Source: Paracoccaceae bacterium
Lineage (GTDB): Bacteria; Pseudomonadota; Alphaproteobacteria; Rhodobacterales; Rhodobacteraceae
NCBI GenBank assembly: GCA_016936395.1
Contig: JAFGXY010000049.1
Location: 17,996 to 81,995 of the forward strand
Length of the DNA stretch: 64,000 bases
Reading direction: 5' to 3'
The notes under the pieces: model-generated
What the model was told of the DNA's origin: nothing
The model's input: only the letters and a program-made list of their open reading frames with translations
Database searches by the model: none
Part shown: piece by piece, positions 37,702 to 47,128 of the stretch
How the letters are laid out: each line of letters opens with the position of its first letter
Position numbering within the stretch: position 1 is the first letter of the stretch
Position numbers and translations under genes: made by a program

Positions 37702-38535
37702 ATGACAACTTTGCTTTCCCTTGGCCATGGCTATTCCGCGCAGGCGCTTGCCCGCCTGCTGATCCCGCAAGGCTGGGCGGTGATCGGCACCACGCGTCGG
37801 CCGGAAAAGGCCGAAAGCCTGCGGAAGGCGGGGATCGAGCCGCTGATGTGGCCGGGCGATCTCGGCCCGGCCTTGGCGCGGGCAACGCATATTCTGGTAT
37901 CGGCTGGCCCGGATGCAGCGGGCGACCCGTTTCTGGTGGCACAACCGGCTATCGCGCAAGCGGCGGTGCACTGGGTGGGGTATCTTTCGACAACCGGGGT
38001 TTACGGCGACCATCAGGGCGAATGGGTGACAGAGGCCACGCCGCTGACCCCGGTCAGCCCGCGCGGCACGCATCGGGTGCTGGCCGAGCGGCAATGGCAG
38101 GAAACCGGCTTGCCGGTGCATATCTTTCGGCTGGCGGGGGTATATGGCCCCGGTCGCGGACCGTTTGAAAAGGTGCGTGATGGCAGCGCGCGGCGGATCA
38201 TCAAGCCGGGGCAGTTCTTCAGCCGTATCCATGTCGATGACATCGCGCAGGTGCTGGCGGCATCCATCGCGCGGCCCAACCCGGGGGCGGCCTATAACGT
38301 CTGTGATGATGAACCCGCACCACCCGAAGACGTGTTGTCACATGCGGCGGCCTTGCTGGGGTTGCCAGAGCCGCCTGCCATTGCGTTCGATCAGGCCGAG
38401 ATGACGCCGATGGCGCGCAGTTTTTACAGTGAATCCAAGCGTGTGCGCAATGACCGGATCAAGGCGGAGCTTGGCGTGAAACTGCTGTATCCGACCTATC
38501 GCGAAGGGCTGGCGGCCCTGATGGCGAGCGACTGA
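37702..38535 (+). CDS. NAD-dependent epimerase/dehydratase family protein
   Basis: 277 residues, atypical short-chain dehydrogenase similar to the YeeZ group. Start LLSLGHGYSAQALARLL is a nucleotide-binding turn, and STTGVYGDHQGEWV and RLAGVYGPGRGPFEKVRDG are typical of the extended SDR fold. Substrate unknown. It lies between the petR terminator and the TPP riboswitch, so it is probably transcribed on its own. Start ATG 37702 has an AAGG site. Confidence 0.85.
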   Translation: MTTLLSLGHGYSAQALARLLIPQGWAVIGTTRRPEKAESLRKAGIEPLMWPGDLGPALARATHILVSAGPDAAGDPFLVAQPAIAQAAVHWVGYLSTTGVYGDHQGEWVTEATPLTPVSPRGTHRVLAERQWQETGLPVHIFRLAGVYGPGRGPFEKVRDGSARRIIKPGQFFSRIHVDDIAQVLAASIARPNPGAAYNVCDDEPAPPEDVLSHAAALLGLPEPPAIAFDQAEMTPMARSFYSESKRVRNDRIKAELGVKLLYPTYREGLAALMASD

Positions 38536-38578
38536 CTTTTCCCTTGCACCTGCCGTGTGGCAGCCTATCTTGGCCGAT

Positions 38579-38715
38579 ACCTCGGGGTGCCCACTGGTTG
38601 ATCTGGTGGGCTGAGATGCGAAAGCGGACCCGTTGAACCTGAACCGGATCATACCGGCGGAGGGAAGGTGCGAAGGATGACCTCCAAGCCCGACCTGTTC
38701 CGTCGCAATTGGAGG
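38579..38715 (+). promoter_or_regulatory. TPP riboswitch with a Shine-Dalgarno sequestering hairpin
   Basis: The aptamer core is recognised by CTCGGGGTGCC, GGCTGAGATG, ACCCGTTGAACCTGA and GGCGGAGGGAAG (about 38579-38669), closed by ACCT (38579-38582) with AGGT (38666-38669). Downstream, CCTCCAA (38681-38687) is exactly complementary to TTGGAGG (38709-38715), which contains the thiB ribosome-binding site, and also to GGAGG (38659-38663) in the aptamer. That gives two exclusive pairings, hence translational repression of thiB when TPP is bound. Confidence 0.93.
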
Positions 38716-38720
38716 AAGAC

Positions 38721-39704
38721 ATGCGAACTTCGATCCTTGCGACTGGCTTTTCCTGCGTTGCTTTTGTGGCAGCGGCAGAAACACCAGTTCTGACTGTTTA
38801 CGCAGGCGATTACTTTACCAGCGAATGGGGCCCCGGACCGGCGATCGAGTCGGGGTTTGAGGCGTTTTGCGGCTGCGATCTGCAATTTTCCACCGGCGAT
38901 CTGTTGCCGCGCCTGTTGCTGGAAGGCGACCGGACCAAGGCCGATGTGGTGATTGGCCTGACCACCGATGTGCTGGCGCGGGCCCGTGCGACGGGGTTCT
39001 TTGCCCCGCATGGCCAAGACCTGTCGGCGCTGACCCTGCCGGTGGCCTGGCCCGATGATACTTTCCTGCCGTTCAACTGGGGCCATACGGCGTTTGTCTA
39101 TGACACGACGCGGATGGACGCGCCGCCCGCCACGCTGGAGGCGATGCGCAGCCTGCCCGAGGCGGTGAAGGTGGTGATCCAGGACCCGCGCACTTCGATT
39201 TCGGGGCTGGCGTTGGTGCTGTGGGTCAAGGCGGTCTATGGCGATCAGGCCGGCGCGTTCTGGGCCGATCTGGCGCCGCATATCCTGACCGTCACCAAGG
39301 ACTGGTCGGAAAGCTATGGCCTGTTCACGGCCGGTGAGGCAGACATGGTGCTGAGCTATACCACATCCCCCGCCTATCACATGTTTGCCGAAAATGACCT
39401 GACCAAGAAGGCGGCGATCTTCCCCGAGGGGCATTATTTCATGGCCGAAACCGTCGGCAAGATTGCGGCGACCGATCAGCCGGAACTGGCGGATGCGTTC
39501 ATGAAATGGGTGCTGACGCCCGACTTCCAGAAGATGATCCCGGTGGCCAACTGGTCGCTGCCGTCGGCCCTGCCGCTGGCCGACTGGCCCGAAGGCTGGG
39601 CAGCCCTGCCGATGCCCGACAAGGTGCTGTTCCTGTCCGAGGGCGAGGCCGAAGCGTTGCGGGTGGAGGCAGTCGAGGAATGGCGCGCGGCGCTGTCGCA
39701 GTAA
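38721..39704 (+). CDS. thiB: Thiamine ABC transporter, periplasmic binding protein
   Basis: 327 residues. Cleavable signal peptide MRTSILATGFSCVAFVAAAE then a type 2 periplasmic binding fold (TPVLTVYAGDYFTSEWGPG). It brings thiamine, TMP or TPP to the ThiP permease. It lies directly behind a TPP riboswitch, which settles the thiamine assignment versus other iron/spermidine-type homologues. The ribosome-binding site GGAGGAAG is the one sequestered by the riboswitch platform. Confidence 0.95.
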   Translation: MRTSILATGFSCVAFVAAAETPVLTVYAGDYFTSEWGPGPAIESGFEAFCGCDLQFSTGDLLPRLLLEGDRTKADVVIGLTTDVLARARATGFFAPHGQDLSALTLPVAWPDDTFLPFNWGHTAFVYDTTRMDAPPATLEAMRSLPEAVKVVIQDPRTSISGLALVLWVKAVYGDQAGAFWADLAPHILTVTKDWSESYGLFTAGEADMVLSYTTSPAYHMFAENDLTKKAAIFPEGHYFMAETVGKIAATDQPELADAFMKWVLTPDFQKMIPVANWSLPSALPLADWPEGWAALPMPDKVLFLSEGEAEALRVEAVEEWRAALSQ

Positions 39705-41230
39705 TGGGGGCTGGCGTCGCGGCCTTGGTCGCGGCGCTTGTTCTGGTGCCCTTGGCGGCGGTTGGACTGCGCGCTGGGGCTTGGCCTGCGCTGCTGCCGG
39801 GCGATGTGCAGACGCTGTGGTTTACGCTGTGGCAGGCGGTGGTGTCGGCGCTGCTGTCATGCCTTTTGGCGGTGCCGGTGGCACGGGCCTTGGCGCGGCG
39901 GCGGTTCCGGGGGCGTGGGGCGCTGATCACCCTGATGGGCGCGCCGTTTCTGCTGCCGGTGATTGTGGCGGTGATGGGCCTGATCGCGGTGTTTGGACGG
40001 TCGGGTCTGGTGAATGGCCTGCTGTCCGGTGTGGGTCTTGCGCCGGTGTCGATCTACGGCGCGCAGGGCGTGGTGCTGGCGCATGTCTTCTTGAACCTGC
40101 CGCTGGCGGTGCGCATGGTGCTGCAAGGTTGGCAATCGATTCCGGCCGAGCGGTTCCGGCTGGCAGACTCGCTGGGCTTTGCCCCGGCGCAGGTGGCGCG
40201 GCATCTGGAATGGCCGATGCTGCGCGCGGTGCTGCCGGGGGCCTTTGCGGTGATATTGGTGGTGTGCCTGACCAGCTTTGCCGTGGCGCTGACCCTAGGG
40301 GGCGGGCCGAAGGCCACAACCGTGGAGTTGGCGATCTATCAGGCGGTACGGTTTGATTATGACCTTGGCCGCGCGGCGATGCTGTCGGGAATGCAGTTTG
40401 GGCTGTGCGCCTTGATTGCGGTGCTGGCGTGGCGCGCGGTGACGCCCACCAGCTTTGGTGCCGGATTGGGCCGCGGGCGCCTTGTGCAGGCGCGGGGGGC
40501 GGGGCCTTTGGTTGCAGATATTCTGGCGATCGGGCTGGCGGCGGCGTTCTTGCTGCTGCCACTGGGCGCGATCGTGCTGCGCGGTCTGCCGGGGCTGGCC
40601 GAGGTGCCCGCCGCGGTTTGGGCGGCGGCGGGCCGGTCGGTGACGGTGGCGCTGGTGTCCACCGGGGTGACGGTTGCGGCGGCGCTGGTTCTGGCGCTGC
40701 AGGTGGCTCAGGGCGGGCGCGGGGCCGGGCTGATGGACGCGGTGGCGCTGTTGCCGCTGGCGACCTCGGGCCTTGTGCTGGGGACCGGGTTGTTCTTGCT
40801 GGTGCAGCCATGGGCCGCGCCGTCGGATCTGGCGCTGCCGGTCACGGTGGCGGTGAATGTGGCGCTGTCGCTGCCCTTTGTTTACCGGTTGTTGTTGCCC
40901 GAGGCGCGGGTGCTGCTGGCTGATTATGGTCGCCTGTCGGAAAGCCTTGGCCTGCACGGGGCGGCGTGGCTGCGGCTGGTGGCGGTGCCGCGTCTGGCAC
41001 GGCCCTTGGGTTTTGGTGCGGGACTGGTGGCGGCGCTGTCGATGGGCGATCTGGGGGTGATTGCGCTGTTTGCATCAGACCAGACCGCTACTTTGCCACT
41101 GGTGGTGCAGCGGTTGATGGCGGGCTATCGGATGGAAACGGCGGCGGCGGCGGCTTTGGTGCTGGTGGCGATCAGCTTTACCCTGTTTTGGGCGTTTGAT
41201 GCTTGGGGGCGCTGGTATGCTGGAACTTGA
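39704..41230 (+). CDS. thiP: Thiamine ABC transporter, permease
   Basis: 508 residues with two fused permease halves, about 12 membrane segments, as in E. coli ThiP. Each half carries an EAA-type loop (VARHLEWPMLRAVLPG in the first, AAWLRLVAVPRLARPLG in the second) contacting ThiQ. The open frame starts at 39506 but the ATG at 39704 overlaps the thiB TAA by one base (TAATG), giving coupled translation, and starts the first hydrophobic helix. It overlaps thiQ by 14 nt. Confidence 0.94.
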   Translation: MGAGVAALVAALVLVPLAAVGLRAGAWPALLPGDVQTLWFTLWQAVVSALLSCLLAVPVARALARRRFRGRGALITLMGAPFLLPVIVAVMGLIAVFGRSGLVNGLLSGVGLAPVSIYGAQGVVLAHVFLNLPLAVRMVLQGWQSIPAERFRLADSLGFAPAQVARHLEWPMLRAVLPGAFAVILVVCLTSFAVALTLGGGPKATTVELAIYQAVRFDYDLGRAAMLSGMQFGLCALIAVLAWRAVTPTSFGAGLGRGRLVQARGAGPLVADILAIGLAAAFLLLPLGAIVLRGLPGLAEVPAAVWAAAGRSVTVALVSTGVTVAAALVLALQVAQGGRGAGLMDAVALLPLATSGLVLGTGLFLLVQPWAAPSDLALPVTVAVNVALSLPFVYRLLLPEARVLLADYGRLSESLGLHGAAWLRLVAVPRLARPLGFGAGLVAALSMGDLGVIALFASDQTATLPLVVQRLMAGYRMETAAAAALVLVAISFTLFWAFDAWGRWYAGT

Positions 41231-41912
41231 CAAGTTGGTGCTTGCGCAGGACGGGTTTCGCCTGACGGCGGATTGGTCGGTGCCCAAGGGCGAGCGCGTT
41301 GCCATCATCGGGCCGTCGGGGGCGGGGAAATCCACGCTGTTGTCGGCCATTGCCGGGTTTTTTGCCCCTGCGTCCGGTCGGGTGCTGTGGCAGGGGCAGG
41401 ATCTTGTCAATGTGTTGCCGGGGGCGCGGCCGATCAGCAGCCTGTTTCAGGACCAGAACCTGTTCCCGCATCTGACGGTGGCGCAGAACCTTGGGCTGGG
41501 CCTGCGGCCCGACTTGCGATTGTCGCCGGATCAGGTGCAGCAGGTGGGACGGGCACTTGTGCGGGTGGGGTTGTCTGGGATGGGCGACCGCCGGCCCGGC
41601 CAGCTTTCGGGCGGGCAGATCGGTCGGGCTGCCTTGGCGCGGGCCCTGTTGCGGGCGCGCCCGATCTTGCTGCTGGACGAACCCTTTGCCGCCCTGGGCC
41701 CGGCGCTGAAGTCCGAGATGCTGGCCCTGGTGGCCGAGGTGGCGGACGCGACGGGTGCGTTGGTCATGCTGGTGACGCATGACCCGAAGGACGCCATGGG
41801 CTTTGCCCGGCAGACGGTTCTGGTGGCCGAGGGTGAGGCGCAGGCCCCGGTGCCGACCGCGGCGTTCTTTGCCAACCCGCCACCGGCCTTGCGCGCCTAT
41901 CTGGGGCCATGA
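41217..41912 (+). CDS. thiQ: Thiamine ABC transporter, ATP-binding protein
   Basis: 231 residues. Walker A GPSGAGKST (residues 32-40), Q-loop SLFQDQNLFPHL, signature LSGGQIGRAALARAL (Gln/Ile replace the more usual RQR after LSGGQ), Walker B ILLLDEPFAAL, and H-loop VTHDPKDA. It powers the ThiBPQ importer. Start ATG 41217 (MLELDKL) lies within thiP. A bidirectional terminator follows. Confidence 0.95.
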   Translation: MLELDKLVLAQDGFRLTADWSVPKGERVAIIGPSGAGKSTLLSAIAGFFAPASGRVLWQGQDLVNVLPGARPISSLFQDQNLFPHLTVAQNLGLGLRPDLRLSPDQVQQVGRALVRVGLSGMGDRRPGQLSGGQIGRAALARALLRARPILLLDEPFAALGPALKSEMLALVAEVADATGALVMLVTHDPKDAMGFARQTVLVAEGEAQAPVPTAAFFANPPPALRAYLGP

Positions 41913-41916
41913 CATG

Positions 41917-41946
41917 AAAAAACCCCGCCTTGCAGCGGGGTTTGTT
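41917..41946. terminator. Bidirectional terminator between thiQ and petC
   Basis: AAACCCCGC (41920-41928) and GCGGGGTTT (41935-41943) form a 9-bp stem with a 6-nt loop. It has a run of A on the left (T on the minus strand) and TTTGTT on the right. Both thiBPQ (plus) and petABC (minus) run into it. Confidence 0.92.
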
Positions 41947-41969
41947 CTGGCTTGAAGGCCCGCTTGCGA

Positions 41970-42821
41970 TCAGGCGATGCGCTGACCTTTGACCTTGGAC
42001 CAAAGCTTCTTGTTGGTCAGATACAGCAGCGTTGACAGCACGACCAGGAACAGCACGGCCTTGAAGCCAGCTTCCTTGCGCGCCATCAGCTTCGGCTCTG
42101 CCGTCCACATCAGGAACGAGGACACGTCAACGGCCATGTTGTGCATGGTCGCGGGGTGGCCATCGGCATATTCCACCAGATCATCGAACAGCGCGGGGGG
42201 CATGGCGATCCAGCTTCCCGGCACGGTTGATACGCCGTGTTCATCCTTGCAGCTGTCCGGCACGCCACCAGCACCGAAGGCGGTGTTGTAGTAATAGCCG
42301 TCGATACCGTCAGGCGCGCATTCGGGGTTGTCTTCAAAGCTCATCAGCAGCGAGTAGATGTATTCCGGCCCGCCCATACCGTTCAGCAACTGGCTGATGC
42401 CGGTGCCGACCGGACCATGGAAGCCCGCCCGCGCCTTGGCCATCACCGACAGATCAGGTGCGTTCCACAATTGCGACATCGGGAAATGGTCAGACGGTTT
42501 GCCGTCACGGTCTTCGCCGGTGTCTTCATCGACAACGGTGAATTGCGTGGCATAGGCGCGGATCTGGTCTTCTGGCATCTGCGGACCGCCTTCGTCCGAC
42601 AGGGTGCGGATCGGGACGTAACGCAGACCGTGGCAGGCCGAGCAGACCTCGGTATAGACTTGCAGGCCACGTTGCAGTTGCAGCTGGTCAAAGGTGCCGA
42701 ACGGTCCTTCATGGGCAAAGGCCACGTCTTCGAAATGCGTGTGCGGACCGCTGGCGGCAAGGGCCGCCCCGGCCGTAATGGCCAGGGCAGAAACGGCGGT
42801 GAGGGTGATGTTCCTGAGCAT
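41970..42821 (-). CDS. petC: Cytochrome c1
   Basis: 283 residues. Signal peptide ([22 protein letters not shown]), heme c motif CSACH (Cys60, Cys63, His64), methionine-ligand region of the GTGISQ type, and a C-terminal membrane anchor ([14 protein letters not shown]). Part of the cytochrome bc1 complex, passing electrons from the Rieske protein to soluble cytochrome c. It is the last gene of petABC, starting 17 bp after petB. The open frame continues upstream but ATG 42821 starts the signal peptide. Confidence 0.97.
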   Translation of the reverse strand: MLRNITLTAVSALAITAGAALAASGPHTHFEDVAFAHEGPFGTFDQLQLQRGLQVYTEVCSACHGLRYVPIRTLSDEGGPQMPEDQIRAYATQFTVVDEDTGEDRDGKPSDHFPMSQLWNAPDLSVMAKARAGFHGPVGTGISQLLNGMGGPEYIYSLLMSFEDNPECAPDGIDGYYYNTAFGAGGVPDSCKDEHGVSTVPGSWIAMPPALFDDLVEYADGHPATMHNMAVDVSSFLMWTAEPKLMARKEAGFKAVLFLVVLSTLLYLTNKKLWSKVKGQRIA

Positions 42822-42838
42822 GTCAGTCAGTTCCTTTC

Positions 42839-44176
42839 TCACTCGGCCGGCTGGACCGCTGCCGGGGCAGATGGCGGGGCGTAGTGGCTGTTGAAGTCTT
42901 CTTCGATGGTCGCGGGCTGCGGTTCCGGCGTCTCGATCACACCCAGAAGCGGCAGGACGACCAGGAAGTAGCCGAACCAATAGGCCGAGGCGATCAGCGA
43001 GATCGTTGCGTAGGGCTCTTCGGTCGGCATGGCACCGACCCATGTCAGGATGACAAAGTCTACGCACAGGCCAACAAACCACCACTTGAACATCGGGCGA
43101 TAGCGGCCCGAACGAACCGACGAGGTGTCAAGCCAAGGTGCCAAGACCATCACGATGATCGACCCGAACATCGCCAACACGCCGAACAGTTTCGCATCGA
43201 CGATGCCGAAGGTCACCCATTGCGTCAGGGCCACCAGCCAGACATCGGCGGTGAAGGCGCGCAGGATGGCGTAGAACGGCAGGAAATACCATTCCGGCAC
43301 GATGTGAACCGGCGTCGAAAGCGGGTTTGCCTCGATATAGTTGTCGGGGTGGCCTAGGTAGTTCGGCATGAAGCCGACCACGGCAAAGAACACGGCAAGG
43401 ATCACGGCCAAGGCGAACAGATCCTTGATCACGAAATACGGCCAGAACGGCACGGTATCACGCTCGGCCTCTTCCTTGGACCCGCGGCGCACCTCAACCC
43501 CGGTCGGGTTGTTGTTGCCGGTGGTGTGGAAGGCCCAGATGTGCACCGCGACCAGCGCCGCAATCACGAAGGGCAGCAGATAATGCAGCGAGAAGAAGCG
43601 GTTCAGCGTGGCATTGTCAACGGCAGGGCCGCCCAACAGCCAGGTCTGGATCGCGCCGCCGACACCGGGGATCGCGCCGAACAGGCCGGTGATCACCGTG
43701 GCGCCCCAGAACGACATCTGACCCCATGGCAGAACGTAACCCATGAAGGCGGTCGCCATCATCGCAAGGTAGATCAGCATGCCGATGATCCACGTCACTT
43801 CGCGCGGGGCCTTGTAGGAGCCATAGTAGAGGCCGCGGAAGATGTGCAGATAGACGGCGATGAAGAACAGCGAGGCACCATTGGCGTGCAGATAGCGCAG
43901 CATGTGCCCGCCATTCACGTTGCGCATGATGTGTTCGATCGACGCGAACGCCTCATCGACATGCGGCGTGTAATGCATGGCCAGCACAATGCCGGTCACG
44001 ATTTGCAGCACAAGGCAGAAGGTCAGGACAATGCCCCAGATCCACATCCAGTTCAGGTTCTTGGGTGTGGGCAGCATCATGGTGTCATACAGAAGGCCCA
44101 CAATCGGCAGGCGCTTGTGAAGCCATGTTTCGGCGCCCGTCTTGGGCTCGTAATGGTCGTGCGGAATACCAGCCAT
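42839..44176 (-). CDS. petB: Cytochrome b of the bc1 complex
   Basis: 445 residues, eight transmembrane helices with the paired heme-binding His residues, the Qo-site motif [15 protein letters not shown] (PEWY is the hallmark), and the [12 protein letters not shown] region. It is a full-length, uninterrupted cytochrome b, as in purple bacteria (not split into b6 and subunit IV). It transfers electrons from quinol across the membrane in the Q cycle. Transcribed between petA and petC. Confidence 0.98.
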   Translation of the reverse strand: MAGIPHDHYEPKTGAETWLHKRLPIVGLLYDTMMLPTPKNLNWMWIWGIVLTFCLVLQIVTGIVLAMHYTPHVDEAFASIEHIMRNVNGGHMLRYLHANGASLFFIAVYLHIFRGLYYGSYKAPREVTWIIGMLIYLAMMATAFMGYVLPWGQMSFWGATVITGLFGAIPGVGGAIQTWLLGGPAVDNATLNRFFSLHYLLPFVIAALVAVHIWAFHTTGNNNPTGVEVRRGSKEEAERDTVPFWPYFVIKDLFALAVILAVFFAVVGFMPNYLGHPDNYIEANPLSTPVHIVPEWYFLPFYAILRAFTADVWLVALTQWVTFGIVDAKLFGVLAMFGSIIVMVLAPWLDTSSVRSGRYRPMFKWWFVGLCVDFVILTWVGAMPTEEPYATISLIASAYWFGYFLVVLPLLGVIETPEPQPATIEEDFNSHYAPPSAPAAVQPAE

Positions 44177-44187
44177 GGGGGTTATCC

Positions 44188-44748
44188 TTATCCCAGCTTG
44201 ATTGTGACGTCGTCAACGAAGGACGCCACCGGAATGTCGAGGTTGCGCGGTGCGGGGCCTTTGCGGATGCGGCCTGCAGCATCGTAGTGCGAGCCGTGGC
44301 AGGGGCAGAACCAACCGTTGAAATCGCCCGAGCCATCGCCGATCGGCACACAACCCAAGTGGGTGCAAACGCCGATCATCACCAGCCATTCGCCGGCCTC
44401 GTCCATTGCCCGGTTTTCGTCCGACGCGTCGGTGCCCGGCTTGTTCGGATTCTGCGACAGCTTGTCCGGCAGTTCCGACAGGTCGGTCGCGCGGGCACTT
44501 TCAAGGTCTGATTCCGAGCGGCGACGGATGAACACCGGCTTGCCAAGGAACTTGATCGTCAACTGCGTTCCGACTTCAACTTCCGAGATATCGACGAAAA
44601 TCGACGACATGGCCTGAACGTCGGCCGATGGGTTCATCTGGTTGACAAGGGGCCAGACTGCTGCGCCCGTGGCAACGGCTCCGGCACCGGCGGTGGCGTA
44701 ATACAGGAAATCGCGGCGGGTACCTGACTGGTCTTCAGCGTGGGACAT
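44188..44748 (-). CDS. petA: Ubiquinol-cytochrome c reductase Rieske iron-sulfur subunit
   Basis: 186 residues. A twin-arginine motif TRRDFLYYA with one N-terminal anchor, flexible hinge, and Rieske domain with CTHLGC (Cys128, His130, disulfide Cys133) and CPCHGSHYD (Cys148, Cys150, His151). It oxidises quinol at the Qo site. The open frame goes further upstream, but ATG 44748 is the standard start ([14 protein letters not shown]), with GGGAGA upstream. First gene of petABC. Confidence 0.97.
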   Translation of the reverse strand: MSHAEDQSGTRRDFLYYATAGAGAVATGAAVWPLVNQMNPSADVQAMSSIFVDISEVEVGTQLTIKFLGKPVFIRRRSESDLESARATDLSELPDKLSQNPNKPGTDASDENRAMDEAGEWLVMIGVCTHLGCVPIGDGSGDFNGWFCPCHGSHYDAAGRIRKGPAPRNLDIPVASFVDDVTIKLG

Positions 44749-44963
44749 GAGATATTCTCCCTTCCGGGGCTGAAACATGCACAGCCCATGGTTACATCGA
44801 GTCGATGGTTTCCCATCAGCTTGCTGATCACGGTTGTAGCCAGAAGGCTGCCCCGCGTCCAGCGGACAATAGGGCGCATCCTCGCCGTAAAGCAGGCACA
44901 TTCCCTGCATTTACGGGCGGCAGTCGTCCAATGCGCAAGACACTATCCCGATCATTGCCTGCA

Positions 44964-45599
44964 TCAAGTCCCTGCGACAAGTCGTAGCGCAAAGCCGGCA
45001 AACATCAAGCCAGCCAGCGCCTGCAAGGCCCAGCCCGCCGACAGGTAGGCCCTGGCGGCGGTCGGGATGGAAAAGGCAAGCGTATAGGCACCGTGGATGG
45101 TGAAAGACAACACACAGGCCCCGCCACACAGCAGGGCGACATCAAAGGCGTCGGCGCGCGCCACCGGAAACAGGCCCAGCACCGCCAGCCATGAGGTCAG
45201 CGCCTTGGGGTTGACCGCGTTCACCAACAGCGCGCGACGAAAGCCATCGGCCCAACGCAGCCCTTCGGACGCAGGTGGCAGGCGCATCGCCTGTGCCCGC
45301 CAGCCGGCCCATGCCGCACGCAGATAGCGCAGCGAAAACCACGCCAGCAAGCCAACGGCGGCAAGCGTCAGCGCGATCTGGATCTGCGGCAGAAGCGTGA
45401 TCACTGCCGCCACACCCAGCGTCATGCCCAGGCACCACAGCCCGATGCCAAGTCCCACGCCGCTGGCCGAACCGAACCCCGCCGCGCGGCCCGACCCCAT
45501 CGACAGCGCGATCGTGGTCAGCACATTCGGCCCGGGCGAGACAATGTTGGCGGCCAGAAAGCCCCAGACCGGCAGGAAATCGGACAACGGAAGCGCCAT
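44964..45599 (-). CDS. LysE family translocator
   Basis: 211 residues with about six hydrophobic segments. The start MALPLSDFLPVWGFLAANIV and the SPGPNVLTTIALSMG motif are characteristic of the LysE/RhtB export family (the SPGPN is diagnostic). Exports amino acids or related metabolites; the substrate is unknown. ATG 45599 is chosen because the open frame beyond it overlaps the GST gene. It lies 1 nt from the GST stop, in a possible three-gene minus-strand operon. Confidence 0.87.
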   Translation of the reverse strand: MALPLSDFLPVWGFLAANIVSPGPNVLTTIALSMGSGRAAGFGSASGVGLGIGLWCLGMTLGVAAVITLLPQIQIALTLAAVGLLAWFSLRYLRAAWAGWRAQAMRLPPASEGLRWADGFRRALLVNAVNPKALTSWLAVLGLFPVARADAFDVALLCGGACVLSFTIHGAYTLAFSIPTAARAYLSAGWALQALAGLMFAGFALRLVAGT

Positions 45600-45600
45600 G

Positions 45601-46206
45601 TCAGCCCGGCGGCACCGTGGCCTGCATCGACGCCCGCTTGGCAAACTGCGCCTCCCATTCGGCCAGCCGTGGCCGGGTCTTGCGCCAGTTGCGGTTGCCA
45701 AGGCGGAAATCCAGATAACCCAGTGCGCAGCCGGTGGCGATCTGGCCGATGTCCAGCGGGCCGGACAGGTGGTCGATCCAGCGGGTTTCCAGCACATCGA
45801 GCGCGCGGTCCACCTTGGCCCACTGGCCTTCGACCCAAGGGGCATAACGGTTCGCCTCGGGCCGGATGCGGGTTTCATAAACCATCAGCACGGCGGCATC
45901 GAGAATGCCATCGGCGGTTGCCTCGACCGTCAGCGTATCCCACAACCGCGGGGCCGACGGGTAGAAGCCAGCCCCGGCCTGCGCGTCCAGAAACTGGCAA
46001 ATCACCCGGCTGTCATACAATGTCGGACCATCGGGGCGGTCCAGCGCCGGAACCTTGCCCAGCGGGTTCGATTCGGCCAGCGTCAGGTCAGGGGCGACGG
46101 GGGTGCCCGACACCGCGACCGTGGCAATGCCCTGCACCCCGGCCTCGGCGATCAGGACCATCACCTTGCGCACATAGGGCGAGGTGGGGGAGTGATACAG
46201 CTTCAT
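45601..46206 (-). CDS. Glutathione S-transferase family protein
   Basis: 201 residues. An N-terminal thioredoxin-fold GST domain (KLYHSPTSPYVRKVMVLI, where the Ser is the usual catalytic residue; SNPLGKVPAL; DSRVICQFLD) and a helical C-terminal domain. Possibly a detoxifying GST of the YibF type. It overlaps the upstream small gene by 4 nt (ATGA) and precedes the LysE gene. It lacks the HYADLDF tail of the GST near 25 kb. Confidence 0.88.
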   Translation of the reverse strand: MKLYHSPTSPYVRKVMVLIAEAGVQGIATVAVSGTPVAPDLTLAESNPLGKVPALDRPDGPTLYDSRVICQFLDAQAGAGFYPSAPRLWDTLTVEATADGILDAAVLMVYETRIRPEANRYAPWVEGQWAKVDRALDVLETRWIDHLSGPLDIGQIATGCALGYLDFRLGNRNWRKTRPRLAEWEAQFAKRASMQATVPPG

Positions 46207-46499
46207 TCCAGTTTCCGAAGGCGGAACCGGGCAATCGCGCCGGTGTCAAGTTCATAGGTGGTCCCGCGAAAGCGGATGGTGCGGCGGATGCGCAGGGCGG
46301 CGTTGCGCTGACCGGTTGCGTCGCGCGGGGTGTGGGTGGCAAGGCCTTCGTCCAGATCATCCAGCGCGTCTTCGGCACGTTGATCGGTGCGACCGATGTG
46401 GCTGCGCCGGGCAAGCGCCCGGCGCGCGGCATAGCCGACGGCGGCAAAGGCCCCAAGGCGCAGAGCGATAGGCAAAAGCGGGGCAAGGGGCAGGGGCAT
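46203..46499 (-). CDS. Small membrane-anchored protein of unknown function
   Basis: 98 residues. One hydrophobic segment near the N-terminus (about residues 3-23), then an Arg-rich stretch, then a charged region with an RIRRTIRFRGTTYELD strand. No family recognised. ATG 46499 is chosen because of a perfect GGAGGT site 4 nt upstream, although the frame runs to 46523. Overlaps the GST start by 4 nt, so it is cotranscribed. Confidence 0.6.
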   Translation of the reverse strand: MPLPLAPLLPIALRLGAFAAVGYAARRALARRSHIGRTDQRAEDALDDLDEGLATHTPRDATGQRNAALRIRRTIRFRGTTYELDTGAIARFRLRKLE

Positions 46500-46620
46500 C
46501 GCGACCTCCATCGGCGTGACCATATGTTACGGGTGCGGGGCCGGGCTGTCCATCGCAACGGTTGGGTCAGGCGTCAGGCCGGGAAGGGGGCGGGGCGCAC
46601 GCGACAAGGCGTGGTCTGCG

Positions 46621-47037
46621 TCAGTTCCCGGCTGCCATGACGCGCGGTGCCCGTCGGGCCAGAACCCCGACAGACACCGCACCGACCGCATAAATCAGCG
46701 CGGCAAGCGGGGATGACGCCGGAAGGGACAGGGCGACCATCGGCCCCAGAATCGTGCCCGGCCCCGGCAACAGAAGGGTGCCGGCAATCAGCCCGGCAAG
46801 GGCGACGACAAGGGCAAAGGTCAGTATGTCAAGCATCCAGCCAAGGATGCCGGGCTTTCGTGCAAAAAGCGGAAACAGCAGCCACTGTGACAGACCCGCA
46901 CCAAACACCATCGGCAGCAGGGTTTTCAAGAACAGCCAGTAATCTTCTGGCAGGCCCTGATCGTGGAACACGGCAAGCCCGGCGGTTGCCATGGTCACAG
47001 CGGTCATCATCCAGCGTGTGGTGGCCCGGGTCAACAT
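46621..47037 (-). CDS. Small integral membrane protein of unknown function
   Basis: 138 residues with about four hydrophobic segments (LKTLLPMVFGAGLSQWLLFP, ILGWMLDILTFALVVALAGL and others) and a Pro-rich loop. No signature was recognised. It has a normal high-GC codon bias and a plausible start, with AGGAGA-like purines weak. It stands alone, 91 bp downstream of rpmJ on the same strand beyond the rpmJ terminator. Confidence 0.6.
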   Translation of the reverse strand: MLTRATTRWMMTAVTMATAGLAVFHDQGLPEDYWLFLKTLLPMVFGAGLSQWLLFPLFARKPGILGWMLDILTFALVVALAGLIAGTLLLPGPGTILGPMVALSLPASSPLAALIYAVGAVSVGVLARRAPRVMAAGN

Positions 47038-47073
47038 GGTGGGAAGTTAGCCGGACTTTGCCGCAGGGCAAGC

Positions 47074-47102
47074 AAAAGGCCGCCCGGTTGCCCATGGCGG
47101 CC
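47074..47102 (-). terminator. Rho-independent terminator of rpmJ
   Basis: On the minus strand GGCCGCC (47102-47096) pairs with GGCGGCC (47084-47078) over an 11-nt loop, followed by TTTTGC. It starts 27 nt after the rpmJ stop. Confidence 0.85.
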
Positions 47103-47128
47103 CTATGCCGGTGTTGCTGACAGCGCGA

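Noticed and set aside
39927..40957. Pro/Arg/Gln-rich minus-strand open frames opposite thiP
   Set aside because: Low-complexity antisense translation of a GC-rich membrane-protein gene; no evidence of coding.
45669..46640. A 323-codon plus-strand frame over the GST and small genes
   Set aside because: It runs antisense to three genes with good ribosome-binding sites and overlaps; low-complexity composition.
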